The notes: a model not told the origin generated them from the sequence alone. Positions 1 through 8,279 are shown, numbered from the stretch's first letter. The stretch is 51,764 nucleotides of DNA from Bacillota bacterium (GCA_017438285.1 JAFRVY010000033.1:1-51764); one strand, 5' to 3'. Program-made: numbers and translations.

Positions 1-20
1 GCATACGCTCATGAAAATAT

Positions 21-134
21 GCGGTGACTATAGCGAGGAGGTCACACCTGTTCCCATACCGAACACAGAAGTTAAGCTCCTTTGCGCTGATGATACTTGG
101 TGGGAGACTGCCTGGGAAAGCAAGACGTTGCCGC
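21..134 (+). rRNA. rrf: 5S ribosomal RNA
   Basis: The segment has the conserved 5S core (CCCATACCGAACACAGAAG followed by TTAAGC) and a closing helix I in which GCGGTGAC at the 5' end pairs with GTTGCCGC at the 3' end, giving about 114 nt. It is the structural RNA of the large subunit central protuberance. Sitting at the window edge, it is probably the last gene of an rRNA operon whose 23S gene lies upstream. No clean hairpin terminator follows; only an A/T-rich stretch at 135-155. The exact ends could differ by one or two bases. Confidence 0.93.
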
Positions 135-187
135 TTATTTTTATTTTAAAAAACAGAGGAACGGATGTCCTTGCTCCTATGAAACTA

Positions 188-196
188 TGGTATAAT
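188..196 (+). promoter_or_regulatory. Extended -10 promoter before the cationic protein/tmk operon
   Basis: TGGTATAAT is a perfect extended -10 element (TGn plus TATAAT) 37 bp before the first start codon. No -35 box with good spacing is visible, which is common for extended -10 promoters. It separates the tmk operon from the rRNA operon. Confidence 0.6.
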
Positions 197-232
197 ATAC
201 AATGAGTTTTTGGGATTATTGGAGGCCAAGTA

Positions 233-871
233 ATGACACTTCTCAAAATAGTATTCGTGCTCCTCATTCTGGTGCCGATCGCGCTGATCATGATATATAT
301 CGTCAACAACCTGCTTGACGAGGCAAAGAACGCGAAAAGCGACACCATAGACATAGAAGAGGTAAGGGAAGCGAAGCGAAAAAAGAAAAAGAAGGCGAAA
401 CGTACGGCTGCTGAGCGTCCGCGGGCAAGAGCCAAGACATCCAATGCAGAAGGCGGCAAAACCAAAAAGCCCGCCAAGAAACCGGCTAAGAAAACGAGCA
501 GAAGAGCATCAGCTGAACCGGCAAGATCGTCGCGTCAGCACAGCGCCGGCTCATCGCGTCAGCCCGGCGCAAGACCGATGCGACAGCAAAGCGCAAGACC
601 GCCGCGTCAGCAAAGCGCCGCATCCCAGTCGAGGAGGGCCGCAGATGTGCCTTCCATGAGTACGGTAACCGATAAGAATAAGAGCTACATAGAAGAATAC
701 AACAGAAGAAGAGCAGAACTGGAGAGCAATTCCAGAACCGCCGGAAGGCGAAACACCATGGAGGAATTCGACCTGCTCTACGGAAACAGTTCCTCAGGGA
801 AGAAATCTTCCGCTAAGAAAACCTCCAAAAGGACAGGAAAGTCGAAAAAAAGAAAAGGAACCAGGAAATGA
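233..871 (+). CDS. Membrane-anchored, Lys/Arg-rich repeat protein of unknown function
   Basis: The 212-residue protein starts with one hydrophobic segment (about residues 4-28). The rest is extremely basic: a KRKKKKKAKR run near 48-57, KKPAKKPAKK near 79-87, four 8-residue repeats of the type PxRQQSAR at 99-130, and a Lys/Arg tail. A less biased stretch (about 145-185, containing YIEEYNRRRAELES and FDLLYG) may be a small folded part. I do not recognise a family. The KPAKK-type composition resembles histone-H1-like or AlgP-like tails, so it could hold nucleic acid or ribosomes at the membrane; that is inference. GGAGG at 221-225 supports the ATG. The gene overlaps tmk by ATGA and is first in the operon. 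Confidence 0.75.
   Translation: MTLLKIVFVLLILVPIALIMIYIVNNLLDEAKNAKSDTIDIEEVREAKRKKKKKAKRTAAERPRARAKTSNAEGGKTKKPAKKPAKKTSRRASAEPARSSRQHSAGSSRQPGARPMRQQSARPPRQQSAASQSRRAADVPSMSTVTDKNKSYIEEYNRRRAELESNSRTAGRRNTMEEFDLLYGNSSSGKKSSAKKTSKRTGKSKKRKGTRK
527..622 (+). repeat. Four tandem 24-bp coding repeats
   Basis: Residues 99-130 of the cationic protein form four in-frame 8-residue units (SSRQHSAG, SSRQPGAR, PMRQQSAR, PPRQQSAA). At DNA level these are diverged 24-bp units sharing a CG(T/A)CAGC core. Such repeats can expand or contract by slippage without breaking the frame. Confidence 0.75.
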
Positions 872-1482
872 GCAAGGGTTTATTCATCACCTTCGAAGGC
901 GGTGATGGTTCAGGAAAATCCACACAAATAGAGAAGCTGAAAGATTATCTCGAGGGCAAAGGCTTTCATGTCGTTCTCACCAGAGAGCCGGGCGGAACGA
1001 AGATCAGTGAAGATATCCGCGAGATCATCCTCGACAGCAGAAATACGGAAATGTCCGACATGACGGAGACCCTGCTTTATGCTGCCGCCAGAGCGCAGCT
1101 GGTGGAACAGGTCATCAGACCGGCCGTTGAAAGAGGGGATATGGTCATCTGCGACAGATTCGTTGACTCCAGCATGGCTTATCAGGCCTATGGCAGAGGA
1201 CTGGGAGATATCGTTTGGGACATCAATAAAAACGCCGTTGGTGACTATATGCCGGATCTTACCATTCTCTTGAGGCTGGACCCTGAAGCCGGTATGGGCA
1301 GGATCAGCGGCAGGAAGCAGGACAGGATCGAGCTTTCCTCATCCGACTTTCACAGACGGGTCTATGAGGGTTATTTGGCCCTTGAGAAGCGTTTTCCGGA
1401 CAGAATCAAGGGAATCGACGCATCCAGAGGAATCGAAGAGATATCGGAAGAAATCATAAATATAGTACAGGATCTTATCTAA
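868..1482 (+). CDS. tmk: Thymidylate kinase
   Basis: Phosphorylates dTMP to dTDP with ATP in the cytoplasm, the step before dTTP. The 204-residue length fits the family. Visible motifs are the P-loop GGDGSGKST (residues 11-19), the substrate-binding CDRFVDSSMAYQ segment and a lid region GRKQDRIE. The start codon overlaps the stop of the preceding gene (ATGA), so translation is probably coupled. Its place before holB is the conserved Firmicute order. B. subtilis has yaaQ and yaaR between the two genes; neither is present here. Confidence 0.97.
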   Translation: MSKGLFITFEGGDGSGKSTQIEKLKDYLEGKGFHVVLTREPGGTKISEDIREIILDSRNTEMSDMTETLLYAAARAQLVEQVIRPAVERGDMVICDRFVDSSMAYQAYGRGLGDIVWDINKNAVGDYMPDLTILLRLDPEAGMGRISGRKQDRIELSSSDFHRRVYEGYLALEKRFPDRIKGIDASRGIEEISEEIINIVQDLI

Positions 1483-2313
1483 ATGAGATTTGCAGAACAG
1501 GAAGAAAACAGAAGACTGATCGAGCGGCTTCATCGCTCGGTAGCGGACGGCAGAGTCTCTCATGCCTACATTTTCGAAGGTCCGGAGACTGTAGATAAGC
1601 TGGCTTTTGCAAAGGCTTTTGTCAAGGGCGTCCTCTGTCCCGACGGGAGAGGCGAGAACTGCGGCAAATGCGAGATCTGCGGTAAGATCGACCACGACAA
1701 CCACGAAGACATCCTATACATCTCCAAAGGTGACAGAGCAACGGTCAGAGACAGCGCGATCATCGAGATGCAGGAACACCTCAAAGTCAAGCCTTTGGGC
1801 GGTAAGAGCGTCGCGGTGATCCAGGACTGTGATCTCATGACGGCAAAGGCCCGAAACAGACTGTTGAAGACTCTGGAAGAGCCTGCAGGGGATACGCTGA
1901 TCATTCTGCTTTCGGAGAATATGGAGATTCTGGAGCCGACCATCAAGTCAAGATGCGTCAAGTTCAGGATCAACCCGTCGGCGTCGAGACCGATCGGCAA
2001 GAAAGAGTCCAATAGGCGCGCAAAGGCCGAAGAGATCGCGGATATGTGTCTCAGACGCGAACCGTATTACAAGATCAGAGAGGTTTTGGGCTCAAAGAAG
2101 CTGACAGACGAAGAAGTTTCTGTCATGCTGGATGAAATAGAAGAAGTTTACAGAAAATATATTACAGACAACCACAGTGAAAGCCTGCCAAAGTACGAAT
2201 TTGACAGACTTTACGACGGAATATACATGATCGAGGAGGCGCGAAAGGAACTCGCATTCCACGTCTCGGTCAATTACGCAATAAAAAACCTAATTTTGAA
2301 ACTTGGAGGATAG
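1483..2313 (+). CDS. holB: DNA polymerase III delta' subunit
   Basis: Clamp-loader delta' subunit, which helps load the sliding clamp. The 276-residue protein has the zinc module cysteines C52, C60, C63 and C66 and the SRC motif (KSRCVKF) that supplies the arginine finger. The P-loop position reads GPETVDKL and lacks the GKT/S signature, as expected for a delta' that does not hydrolyse ATP itself. It starts directly after the tmk stop codon, and ricT follows 3 bp after its stop. The C-terminal part is diverged from E. coli HolB, which is normal for Firmicutes. Confidence 0.93.
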   Translation: MRFAEQEENRRLIERLHRSVADGRVSHAYIFEGPETVDKLAFAKAFVKGVLCPDGRGENCGKCEICGKIDHDNHEDILYISKGDRATVRDSAIIEMQEHLKVKPLGGKSVAVIQDCDLMTAKARNRLLKTLEEPAGDTLIILLSENMEILEPTIKSRCVKFRINPSASRPIGKKESNRRAKAEEIADMCLRREPYYKIREVLGSKKLTDEEVSVMLDEIEEVYRKYITDNHSESLPKYEFDRLYDGIYMIEEARKELAFHVSVNYAIKNLILKLGG

Positions 2314-2316
2314 ATA

Positions 2317-3261
2317 ATGGCTAAAGTAGTCGGCGTTAAATTCAAGGAAGCGGGGAAAATGTATTATTTCAGCCCCGGAAATGTAAAAGTCAAGCTCGGT
2401 GACAGCGTTATCGTTGAAACTGCCAGAGGGCTGGAGTTCTGCAAGGTAACGCTGGAGGAAACAGAAGTCAGCGATTCGTCGCTGGTCGCACCGCTTAAGA
2501 ATATCGTCAGGATCGCAACACCTGCGGATGAAAAGAAAAACGAAAGCAATCTGGCGAGAAAAGAAGAGACCCTGAGGATCTGTCAGGAAAAGATCGAAGC
2601 CCATGGCCTCGAGATGAAGCTCATCGACGTGGAATTCACCTTCGACAACAGCAAGGTGGTATTTTACTTCACTGCCGACGGCAGAGTCGACTTCAGAGAA
2701 CTGGTCAAGGATCTGGCATCGGTATTCAGGATGAGGATAGAACTGAGACAGATCGGCGTAAGGGATGAAGCGAAGATGATCGGCGGCGTTGGAAACTGCG
2801 GCCGCGGCCTTTGCTGCAACACCTGGCTGACTGATTTCGAACCTGTATCCATCAAAATGGCAAAGGTCCAGAACCTGTCTCTGAATCCGACGAAGATTTC
2901 AGGGATCTGCGGCAGACTCATGTGCTGTCTGAAGTACGAAAACGACATCTATACACAGATGCGAAAGGGCATGCCGAACACCGGAGAGAGAGTCAGAACT
3001 CCGGACGGCATCGGCGTAGTAACCGATGTCAACATTCTGGAGAACATCGTCAAGACCCGCCTCGTCCAGGAAGAGGCTTCCGAGGAGAACGGCGGCGAGG
3101 AGAAGCTCAGCACCGAGTTCTACTCCTACTCCAAGGAGGAAGTCAAACGGCTGGGCAAGAAAAACGGCGGTCACAAGAAGAAGGAAGAGCAGCCGGTCGA
3201 GGAATACGAGAAGCTGGATGAGAATCTCCTGAAGGAAATCGAAGAACTGATGAAGGACTAA
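2317..3261 (+). CDS. ricT: PSP1-domain protein RicT (YaaT)
   Basis: PSP1-domain protein of the RicT/YaaT family. In B. subtilis RicT joins RicA and RicF in a complex that carries iron-sulfur clusters and modulates RNase Y-dependent mRNA processing. The 314-residue protein has two CxxxxCC motifs, C161/C166/C167 and C198/C203/C204, the likely Fe-S ligands. The C-terminus is a charged Glu/Lys tail. GGAGG overlaps the end of holB and fits the ATG. It lies between holB and trmN6 as in other Firmicutes. Whether RicA and RicF exist in this genome cannot be seen here. Confidence 0.93.
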   Translation: MAKVVGVKFKEAGKMYYFSPGNVKVKLGDSVIVETARGLEFCKVTLEETEVSDSSLVAPLKNIVRIATPADEKKNESNLARKEETLRICQEKIEAHGLEMKLIDVEFTFDNSKVVFYFTADGRVDFRELVKDLASVFRMRIELRQIGVRDEAKMIGGVGNCGRGLCCNTWLTDFEPVSIKMAKVQNLSLNPTKISGICGRLMCCLKYENDIYTQMRKGMPNTGERVRTPDGIGVVTDVNILENIVKTRLVQEEASEENGGEEKLSTEFYSYSKEEVKRLGKKNGGHKKKEEQPVEEYEKLDENLLKEIEELMKD

Positions 3262-3282
3262 GTCCGGGAAAGCCCAAGCGAT

Positions 3283-4011
3283 ATGGAAACGATAGAAGAA
3301 ATCGGCTTCGGAGGCCTTAAGATCATACAGGACAGCGAGGGATTCCGCTTCGGCGTGGACGCCATCATCATCGCGGATTTCGCGAACAGAATCTACCCCG
3401 ATGCAAAGGCTTACTGCGATCTGGGCACGGGAAACGGCATCATACCTGCGGTTCTCAGCCACAAAAACAGCGGCTGCAGCATATTGGGAGTCGACGTGCA
3501 GCAAAAGGCTGTCGATCTGGCCAACCGGAACGCAGAGGGCAACGGCCTCGCAGACAGAATCAGCAATATCTGCATCGATGTCAAGGATATCAGGGCACAA
3601 AGGCCGGATCTGGCAGGTTCCTTTGATGCAGTCATCACCAATCCGCCTTATGTGGAAGCAGGCAGCGGTCTGGCAAGCGCCGACGGTGCGAAGCAGATCG
3701 CAAGGCAGGACACGACTGCAGGACTGGAGGAGTTTATCAGCAGCGCTGCATGGCTGATAAAGGATAAAGGGCACTTTTTCATCGTCTACAGACCTGCTCG
3801 GCTTGTGGATCTGCTATGCCTTTGCAGGAAGTACAGGCTGGAGCCGAAACACATGCGTTTCGTGACGCCGCACGCAGGCGAAAAGCCCAACATCGTCATG
3901 GTTCACTGCGTCCTCGGCGGCGGCAGAGAACTGACTGTCATGGAGGAACTGGCGGTACGCGATGACAGCGGCGGCTACACCCGTGAAATCGACGAAATAT
4001 ATGAACGATAA
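3283..4011 (+). CDS. trmN6: tRNA1(Val) adenine-N6 methyltransferase-like protein
   Basis: SAM-dependent methyltransferase of the TrmN6/YabB family, expected to modify adenosine 37 of tRNA. The 242-residue protein has the SAM-binding loop DLGTGNGI (residues 46-53), an acidic ribose-binding residue after strand 2 (GVD) and the N6-adenine signature NPPY (120-123). It is the last gene of the tmk-holB-ricT operon, the position of yabB in B. subtilis. Substrate assignment rests on family knowledge; an rRNA or protein substrate is not excluded. No terminator is visible after it. Confidence 0.9.
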   Translation: METIEEIGFGGLKIIQDSEGFRFGVDAIIIADFANRIYPDAKAYCDLGTGNGIIPAVLSHKNSGCSILGVDVQQKAVDLANRNAEGNGLADRISNICIDVKDIRAQRPDLAGSFDAVITNPPYVEAGSGLASADGAKQIARQDTTAGLEEFISSAAWLIKDKGHFFIVYRPARLVDLLCLCRKYRLEPKHMRFVTPHAGEKPNIVMVHCVLGGGRELTVMEELAVRDDSGGYTREIDEIYER

Positions 4012-4036
4012 AAGGCTATTTTCAACGTAAAACATG

Positions 4037-4065
4037 TTGAAAATATTTCCAATTCATGTAATAAT
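4037..4065 (+). promoter_or_regulatory. Promoter TTGAAA-17-AATAAT
   Basis: TTGAAA (4037-4042) and AATAAT (4060-4065) are separated by 17 bp, with TG at 4057-4058 as an extended -10. It lies 26 bp before the start codon of the small membrane protein, so that gene is probably transcribed independently of the tmk operon. Confidence 0.6.
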
Positions 4066-4090
4066 GATTCTATCTTATTGGAGGTTCGAT

Positions 4091-4423
4091 ATGATGATAG
4101 ATGCTAAAACACTGCTTATTGTACTAGTGCTGGTTGCATTGATCGTACTGATTGTGTTTGCAATCGTACTGCTCAAGAAGCTTCTGGGCACAGTGGAACG
4201 TTTAGACAAAGTCCTGGATGACGCTTCCGTAGTCACTGAGATTGCGGCTGCCAGGAGCAAGGATATCGACGGCATCGTAGAGAACGTTTCCGGATCTGTT
4301 TCTGAGATCTCAGGCGCGCTGAAGGGTAATTCAAGCACCATCGGCGCGGTTGCAGGATTTGCCAAGTCGCTGGCGTCCATCAAGGGTGCTGTTGACAGTA
4401 GCAAAGGCAAGAAGGAAGACTAG
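4091..4423 (+). CDS. Small single-pass membrane protein (DUF948-like)
   Basis: A 110-residue protein with an N-terminal hydrophobic segment (about residues 7-28, rich in Leu/Ile/Val), then an amphipathic helical stretch with alternating Val/Ile and Ser/Asp (SGSVSEISGAL) and a Lys-rich end. The architecture resembles DUF948 proteins but the match is weak, so function is open. An upstream in-frame ATG at 4034 is possible, but the one at 4091 has GGAGG at 4080-4084, 6 bp away, and follows a promoter. It stands alone before the AbrB-type gene. Confidence 0.8.
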   Translation: MMIDAKTLLIVLVLVALIVLIVFAIVLLKKLLGTVERLDKVLDDASVVTEIAAARSKDIDGIVENVSGSVSEISGALKGNSSTIGAVAGFAKSLASIKGAVDSSKGKKED

Positions 4424-4481
4424 ACAATCGTAATATTCAAGTGTTACGGTTTGAATACATATTGAAAGGAGCTGAGCCAGC

Positions 4482-4724
4482 ATGAAGGCGACAGGAATAG
4501 TCAGAAAGGTCGACGAGCTCGGCAGAATTGTTCTGCCAATTGAACTCAGGAGGACCCTCAATATTGAAATCAAAGACCCGTTAGAAATATATGTCGATGG
4601 CGAATCGATCATGTTGAAGAAGTATCAGCCGGCATGTATCTTCTGCGGCAGTTCAGATGATATCAGACAGGTCCACGGCAAAAACGTTTGCGCAAAGTGC
4701 ATTAGGGAGCTGCAGGATCTGTAA
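4482..4724 (+). CDS. AbrB-family transcriptional regulator with zinc-ribbon tail
   Basis: The 80-residue protein has an N-terminal SpoVT/AbrB swapped-hairpin DNA-binding domain (MKATGIVRKVDELGRIVLP...). The C-terminal half has two CxxC pairs (CIFC and CAKC), which probably bind zinc. AbrB proteins act as dimers or tetramers that repress transition-state genes. A good AAGGAG ribosome-binding site precedes the ATG. A terminator follows at once, so the gene is monocistronic or co-transcribed with the small membrane protein. Its targets cannot be read from the sequence. Confidence 0.9.
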   Translation: MKATGIVRKVDELGRIVLPIELRRTLNIEIKDPLEIYVDGESIMLKKYQPACIFCGSSDDIRQVHGKNVCAKCIRELQDL

Positions 4725-4737
4725 TAGTCTGCAAGAT

Positions 4738-4767
4738 AAAAAGGTGCAATTTATTGCCCTTTTTTTA
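4738..4767 (+). terminator. Rho-independent terminator after the AbrB-type gene
   Basis: AAAAAGG(T)GCAA pairs with TTGCCCTTTTT around a TTTA loop with a single T bulge; the 3' arm runs into a seven-T tract. Confidence 0.75.
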
Positions 4768-4806
4768 CGTAATCAATAGCAAGTAATATAACATTGGAGG
4801 GAAACG

Positions 4807-6078
4807 GTGGCAAAATTTCTGGTACAAAAGAGCGGACCATTAAACGGTGAAGTCGTAATCAGCGGATCGAAGAATGCGGTTCTGCCGATCATGGCGGCGA
4901 CACTGCTGACCGAAGAAAAGAGTATTATAAAAGATGTTCCGGCTCTGAGAGACGTGGATGTAATGTGCGATCTTCTCAAGAGTCTTGGAGCTGAAGTGAA
5001 TAAGAAGCTTGACGAAAATACAGTCGAGGTCGTTCCGAGCGGTGAACTCAAGTTTGAGGCACCATTTGACCTGGTCAAGATGATGAGAGCATCCATTCTG
5101 GTTTTGGGAGCACTTCTTCTGAGAACCGGCAGGGCGCTGATCCATCTTCCGGGCGGATGCGCCATTGGAGAGAGACCGATCGAACTCCATCTCAAAGGTC
5201 TGAAGGCTTTGGGCGCTGAAATCGATCCGGCACAGCTCGACAAGGGCATCGTCGATGCAAAGGCCGGAAAGCTGAAAGGAAGCACCATCTATCTGGACTT
5301 CCCAAGCGTTGGAGCAACGGAAGTCATCATCATGGCAGCCTGCCGTGCAGAAGGCACAACTATACTTGAGAATGCAGCGCAGGAGCCTGAAATCGTTGAT
5401 TTGGCGAACTTTTTGAACAAAATGGGGGCAAAGATCAAGGGTGCAGGAACAGACACTGTAAAGATCGAGGGAGTCGAAAAACTTCACGGCGTGGAACACC
5501 ATGTTATTCCTGACAGAATCGAAGCCGGAACCTTCATGGTCAGCGCTGCTATAACACGCGGCAGGATCCTGGTTAAGAACATGCTGCCGGATCACCTCAA
5601 GGCAGTTATCGCCAAGCTCCGTGAGTGCGGTGTGGTCGTCGAGGTCACGGATGAAGGCGTGATCGTTGACGGAAGCGTCAACAAGATCGTCTCTACCGAC
5701 GTTAAGACTTTGCCGTATCCGGGATTCCCTACTGATATGCAGTCGCCGTTCATGGCACTTCTGACGGTGGCCGACGGACCGAGCATCGTCATCGAGACGG
5801 TATTCGAGAACAGATTCATGCACGTGGCAGAATTTAACAGGATGGGAGCCAATATCAAGACAGAAGGTAAGGCTGCTATCATACCGGGCGGTAAGCAGCT
5901 GAAAGGCGCTCCTGTTGTTGCGACCGATCTTCGCGCAGGCGCTGCAGTTGTTCTGGCAGGACTGGTTGCAGAAGGAACGACTGAGGTATCCCAGATATAC
6001 CACATAGACAGAGGTTACGAAAATTTCGTTGAGAAACTCAAGAATCTTGGTGCAAACATTCTGCGCATTGATGACTAG
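4807..6078 (+). CDS. murA: UDP-N-acetylglucosamine 1-carboxyvinyltransferase
   Basis: First committed enzyme of peptidoglycan synthesis: transfers enolpyruvate from PEP to UDP-GlcNAc. The 423-residue length is standard. The catalytic loop PGGCAIGERPIELH carries the fosfomycin-target cysteine at residue 118. The N-terminal SKNAVLPIMAA and RDVDVM segments are typical. The start is GTG, supported by GGAGG at 4796-4800 six bases upstream; no ATG fits better. It is framed by terminators on both sides, so it is probably monocistronic. Confidence 0.97.
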   Translation: MAKFLVQKSGPLNGEVVISGSKNAVLPIMAATLLTEEKSIIKDVPALRDVDVMCDLLKSLGAEVNKKLDENTVEVVPSGELKFEAPFDLVKMMRASILVLGALLLRTGRALIHLPGGCAIGERPIELHLKGLKALGAEIDPAQLDKGIVDAKAGKLKGSTIYLDFPSVGATEVIIMAACRAEGTTILENAAQEPEIVDLANFLNKMGAKIKGAGTDTVKIEGVEKLHGVEHHVIPDRIEAGTFMVSAAITRGRILVKNMLPDHLKAVIAKLRECGVVVEVTDEGVIVDGSVNKIVSTDVKTLPYPGFPTDMQSPFMALLTVADGPSIVIETVFENRFMHVAEFNRMGANIKTEGKAAIIPGGKQLKGAPVVATDLRAGAAVVLAGLVAEGTTEVSQIYHIDRGYENFVEKLKNLGANILRIDD

Positions 6079-6104
6079 TAATTAGTTAGAATAAAGAGTA
6101 TAAA

Positions 6105-6131
6105 AAAAGCAGGCCGTTATGGCCTGCTTTT
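6105..6131. terminator. Bidirectional terminator between murA and the lipoprotein gene
   Basis: AAAAGCAGGCC and GGCCTGCTTTT form a perfect 11-bp stem around GTTAT, with A/T tracts on both sides. It overlaps the last codons of the convergent reverse-strand gene and can serve both genes. Confidence 0.9.
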
Positions 6132-7502
6132 GTCCATGTAATTAATAATGTTTTTGATGCTGCTCTTTGTCGAGTCTTTTACGAAACAATAGGATATGGC
6201 GTTGAGTCCCGGTTTCTTCGCCGAGAAAATATCCAGTGCACATGCCTGCAGCATGATATTGGATTCGCCCTCCGGCAGAGGTACGATCTGGGAGAAGTAA
6301 TCGGCCAGCTCACTGTCGTCAGACGACGTCCATACCGGATGGACTTCCGTATCCTTATATTTCATGTTGCAAAGGCCTGACGTCGTCTCGTAACTTTCCT
6401 GCAGATCCTGGATACGCTCCGTATCCCTCGTACGCATATCGACCTTAACGGTGACCTTCCCTTTGGAGTGTATCGATTTGAGGTAAGATGCTGCGTATAT
6501 CAGACCCGTTTCCTCATCCTGGTCGCAGATGCCGGTATTGAGGGTGTACATGAGGCTGACCAGTTCGCTGGCGGCTGAGCCCGAAAGAACATCTGACGGC
6601 ATATCCGTTTCCTCCATCGTATAGGTAAACTCCTGATCCAACTTGTCAAATCTCTTTTCGATAGTACTATATGAGCTGTCAAATTTTTTTTGAAATCCTT
6701 CTATATTGTTACTGTCTATAACAACGACCGCAGAGACGTTATAAGGCAGATAACCTTCCTTCCCTTTACTGTCGAAAGATGCAATCTCAAAGAGACGACC
6801 GGAACTCATACAGCCGGCGAGCAGGTTTCCCACCGTATTGATTGGATCCGGATAGTTGTCCTTCTTATTGAATTTGTACGGATTGGCGTATTTGTTAAAT
6901 TCAAGTTCGATCTTATATGCATTGGCGTATTTCGGCGCCGTTCGTTCCGCTGATGAGGTAATGGTTGCGCGTGATGTGAGACAGCCGGAAACGTAGAGAG
7001 CATAGTCAGATGAACCGTTCAGATTGATGAAATCGCTGCACTTAAGATAGTCAGCAGGTACCTTTTCTGCGCCAATCATTCTGCCGTCGTTTTCCTCCGT
7101 GACAATCAGACGGATGCTGTCATGCTTATCAGGTCCGAGGAGACAAGCCAGTCCCATAGACAGGGTGTTAAGATCGCTTCTGATCTTGTCAGTACGGACA
7201 GAACACTGAAGAACGGTCGTGTCCTTAGAACTGCCGCCTCTGGTAGGATTGCGGAGGATCGTATAGTGCTTTGCGTCTTTTTCCACCTCAACGCCGCCGC
7301 TTTCTGCCCAGTTGGTGAGGAATTCAGAAACCTGTGCGTACTCGCACTCGTCTTCAGGAAAGGTTTCGCTGAGACTGCTTTTCGCCGTCTGATAAACTTC
7401 CTTGAGCTCTTCTCCGCGGTCCACTTCGCCATCGGAACAGCCTGCCAGAAATGTTACTGCTATAAAAACAAAGGATATGATCAAAGGTGCTATTCGTTTC
7501 AT
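6117..7502 (-). CDS. Lipoprotein of unknown function
   Basis: The 461-residue protein begins with a signal peptide and lipobox LAGC with the lipidated cysteine at residue 22, so it should be anchored on the outer face of the membrane. I recognise no domain. The mature part is mixed alpha/beta with several isolated cysteines and no repeats. It is convergent to murA and divergent from the GNAT gene. Its stop codon lies inside the shared terminator hairpin. It could be a solute-binding or envelope-stress protein, but nothing in the sequence shows this. Confidence 0.85.
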   Translation of the reverse strand: MKRIAPLIISFVFIAVTFLAGCSDGEVDRGEELKEVYQTAKSSLSETFPEDECEYAQVSEFLTNWAESGGVEVEKDAKHYTILRNPTRGGSSKDTTVLQCSVRTDKIRSDLNTLSMGLACLLGPDKHDSIRLIVTEENDGRMIGAEKVPADYLKCSDFINLNGSSDYALYVSGCLTSRATITSSAERTAPKYANAYKIELEFNKYANPYKFNKKDNYPDPINTVGNLLAGCMSSGRLFEIASFDSKGKEGYLPYNVSAVVVIDSNNIEGFQKKFDSSYSTIEKRFDKLDQEFTYTMEETDMPSDVLSGSAASELVSLMYTLNTGICDQDEETGLIYAASYLKSIHSKGKVTVKVDMRTRDTERIQDLQESYETTSGLCNMKYKDTEVHPVWTSSDDSELADYFSQIVPLPEGESNIMLQACALDIFSAKKPGLNAISYCFVKDSTKSSIKNIINYMDKSRP

Positions 7503-7516
7503 TTAGTGATTTCTCC

Positions 7517-7544
7517 TTGTATAATGCCTTGAATGATTTATAAT
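7517..7544 (+). promoter_or_regulatory. Possible promoter for the GNAT gene
   Basis: TTGTAT (7517-7522) and TATAAT (7539-7544), 16 bp apart, lie in the 78-bp gap between divergent genes. The same gap must also hold the reverse-strand promoter for the lipoprotein; a TATAAT can be read on that strand near 7555-7560 but without a clear -35. Confidence 0.4.
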
Positions 7545-7580
7545 AAAACCAAGGCTATTATACTACAACAGGAGTGAAAA

Positions 7581-8126
7581 ATGGAAACAAAGAATTATCT
7601 CATCAGAGAATGCAAGTTTGGTGATTATGAGTATTTCGCCAAATGGGAAATCGACCCGGCAGTAACCAGGTATCTTTCCTATGACGAGGGCAGGACCTAC
7701 GAAGATGTTGTTTCAGAAGCCTATGCAAATAAGGCGGATGATACGAAAATCGACTACACCATCGTCGATAAGGCGAGTGGGGAGCCGATCGGCAGGATAT
7801 TCATCTCCAGAATCGACAGTCATTCGGATTCACTGGATATTACCAAGATATATATAGGAAACGGGGATTATAGAGGCATAGGCGCCGCCAGAGAGGTCAT
7901 GGAGGAGCTGCTTAAGTACTGTTTCCTCTTCCTTCACATGGAGAGGGTAACTCTGGATTTCTATACCGGTAACGAAATCGCCTCCACTTTGTATCGGAAA
8001 ATGGGTTTCAAGGACGAAGGCGTGGCCAGAAATTCGACGAAAAAGGACGGAAAATATTACGATCTCAATCTCATGTCCATGCTGCGAAGCGAATTCTTTG
8101 AAAAATATGGTAAAAATGCTGATTAA
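7581..8126 (+). CDS. GNAT-family N-acetyltransferase (RimJ/RimL-like)
   Basis: A 181-residue acetyl-CoA-dependent transferase of the RimJ/RimL-like group. It shows the N-terminal LIRECKFGDYEYFAKW strand-helix and the acetyl-CoA loop region around IGNGDYRGIGAAREVMEELL. The C-terminal segment LYRKMGFKDEGV is the usual GFxxEG-type ending. Such proteins acetylate ribosomal proteins, antibiotics or small amines; the substrate cannot be told here. It is single, with an AGGAG ribosome-binding site and a terminator after it. Confidence 0.88.
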   Translation: METKNYLIRECKFGDYEYFAKWEIDPAVTRYLSYDEGRTYEDVVSEAYANKADDTKIDYTIVDKASGEPIGRIFISRIDSHSDSLDITKIYIGNGDYRGIGAAREVMEELLKYCFLFLHMERVTLDFYTGNEIASTLYRKMGFKDEGVARNSTKKDGKYYDLNLMSMLRSEFFEKYGKNAD

Positions 8127-8163
8127 CCTCACAGTTTTTACGTAAACTAAATTCGCAAAATAA

Positions 8164-8193
8164 AGCCCTGTCCGTGTGGCAGGGCTCTTTTAT
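8164..8193 (+). terminator. Terminator after the GNAT gene
   Basis: AGCCCTG (8164-8170) pairs with CAGGGCT (8180-8186) around a 9-nt loop, followed by CTTTTATT. Confidence 0.8.
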
Positions 8194-8261
8194 TGCAATG
8201 GTTTAGGGCATTTTCATGGGTCTACGAAGCGTCAAATAGTACTCAAAAAAATAATTTTAAA

Positions 8262-8279
8262 AACATGATTTTTCATGTT
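8262..8279. promoter_or_regulatory. Palindrome overlapping the nrdD -35 box (candidate operator)
   Basis: AACATGA (8262-8268), TTTT, TCATGTT (8273-8279) is a perfect 7-bp inverted repeat. Its last two bases are the first two of the -35 hexamer, so a bound protein would compete with RNA polymerase. The regulator is unknown; NrdR is the family expected at ribonucleotide reductase genes, but the sequence is not its usual box. Confidence 0.45.

Noticed and set aside
11..205. Open reading frame across the 5S rRNA
   Set aside because: It coincides with the conserved 5S core and closing helix and has no ribosome-binding site.
4840..6003. 387-codon reverse-strand frame opposite murA
   Set aside because: murA is certain. 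The reverse frame has no recognisable domain or start signal and arises from codon bias of the true gene.
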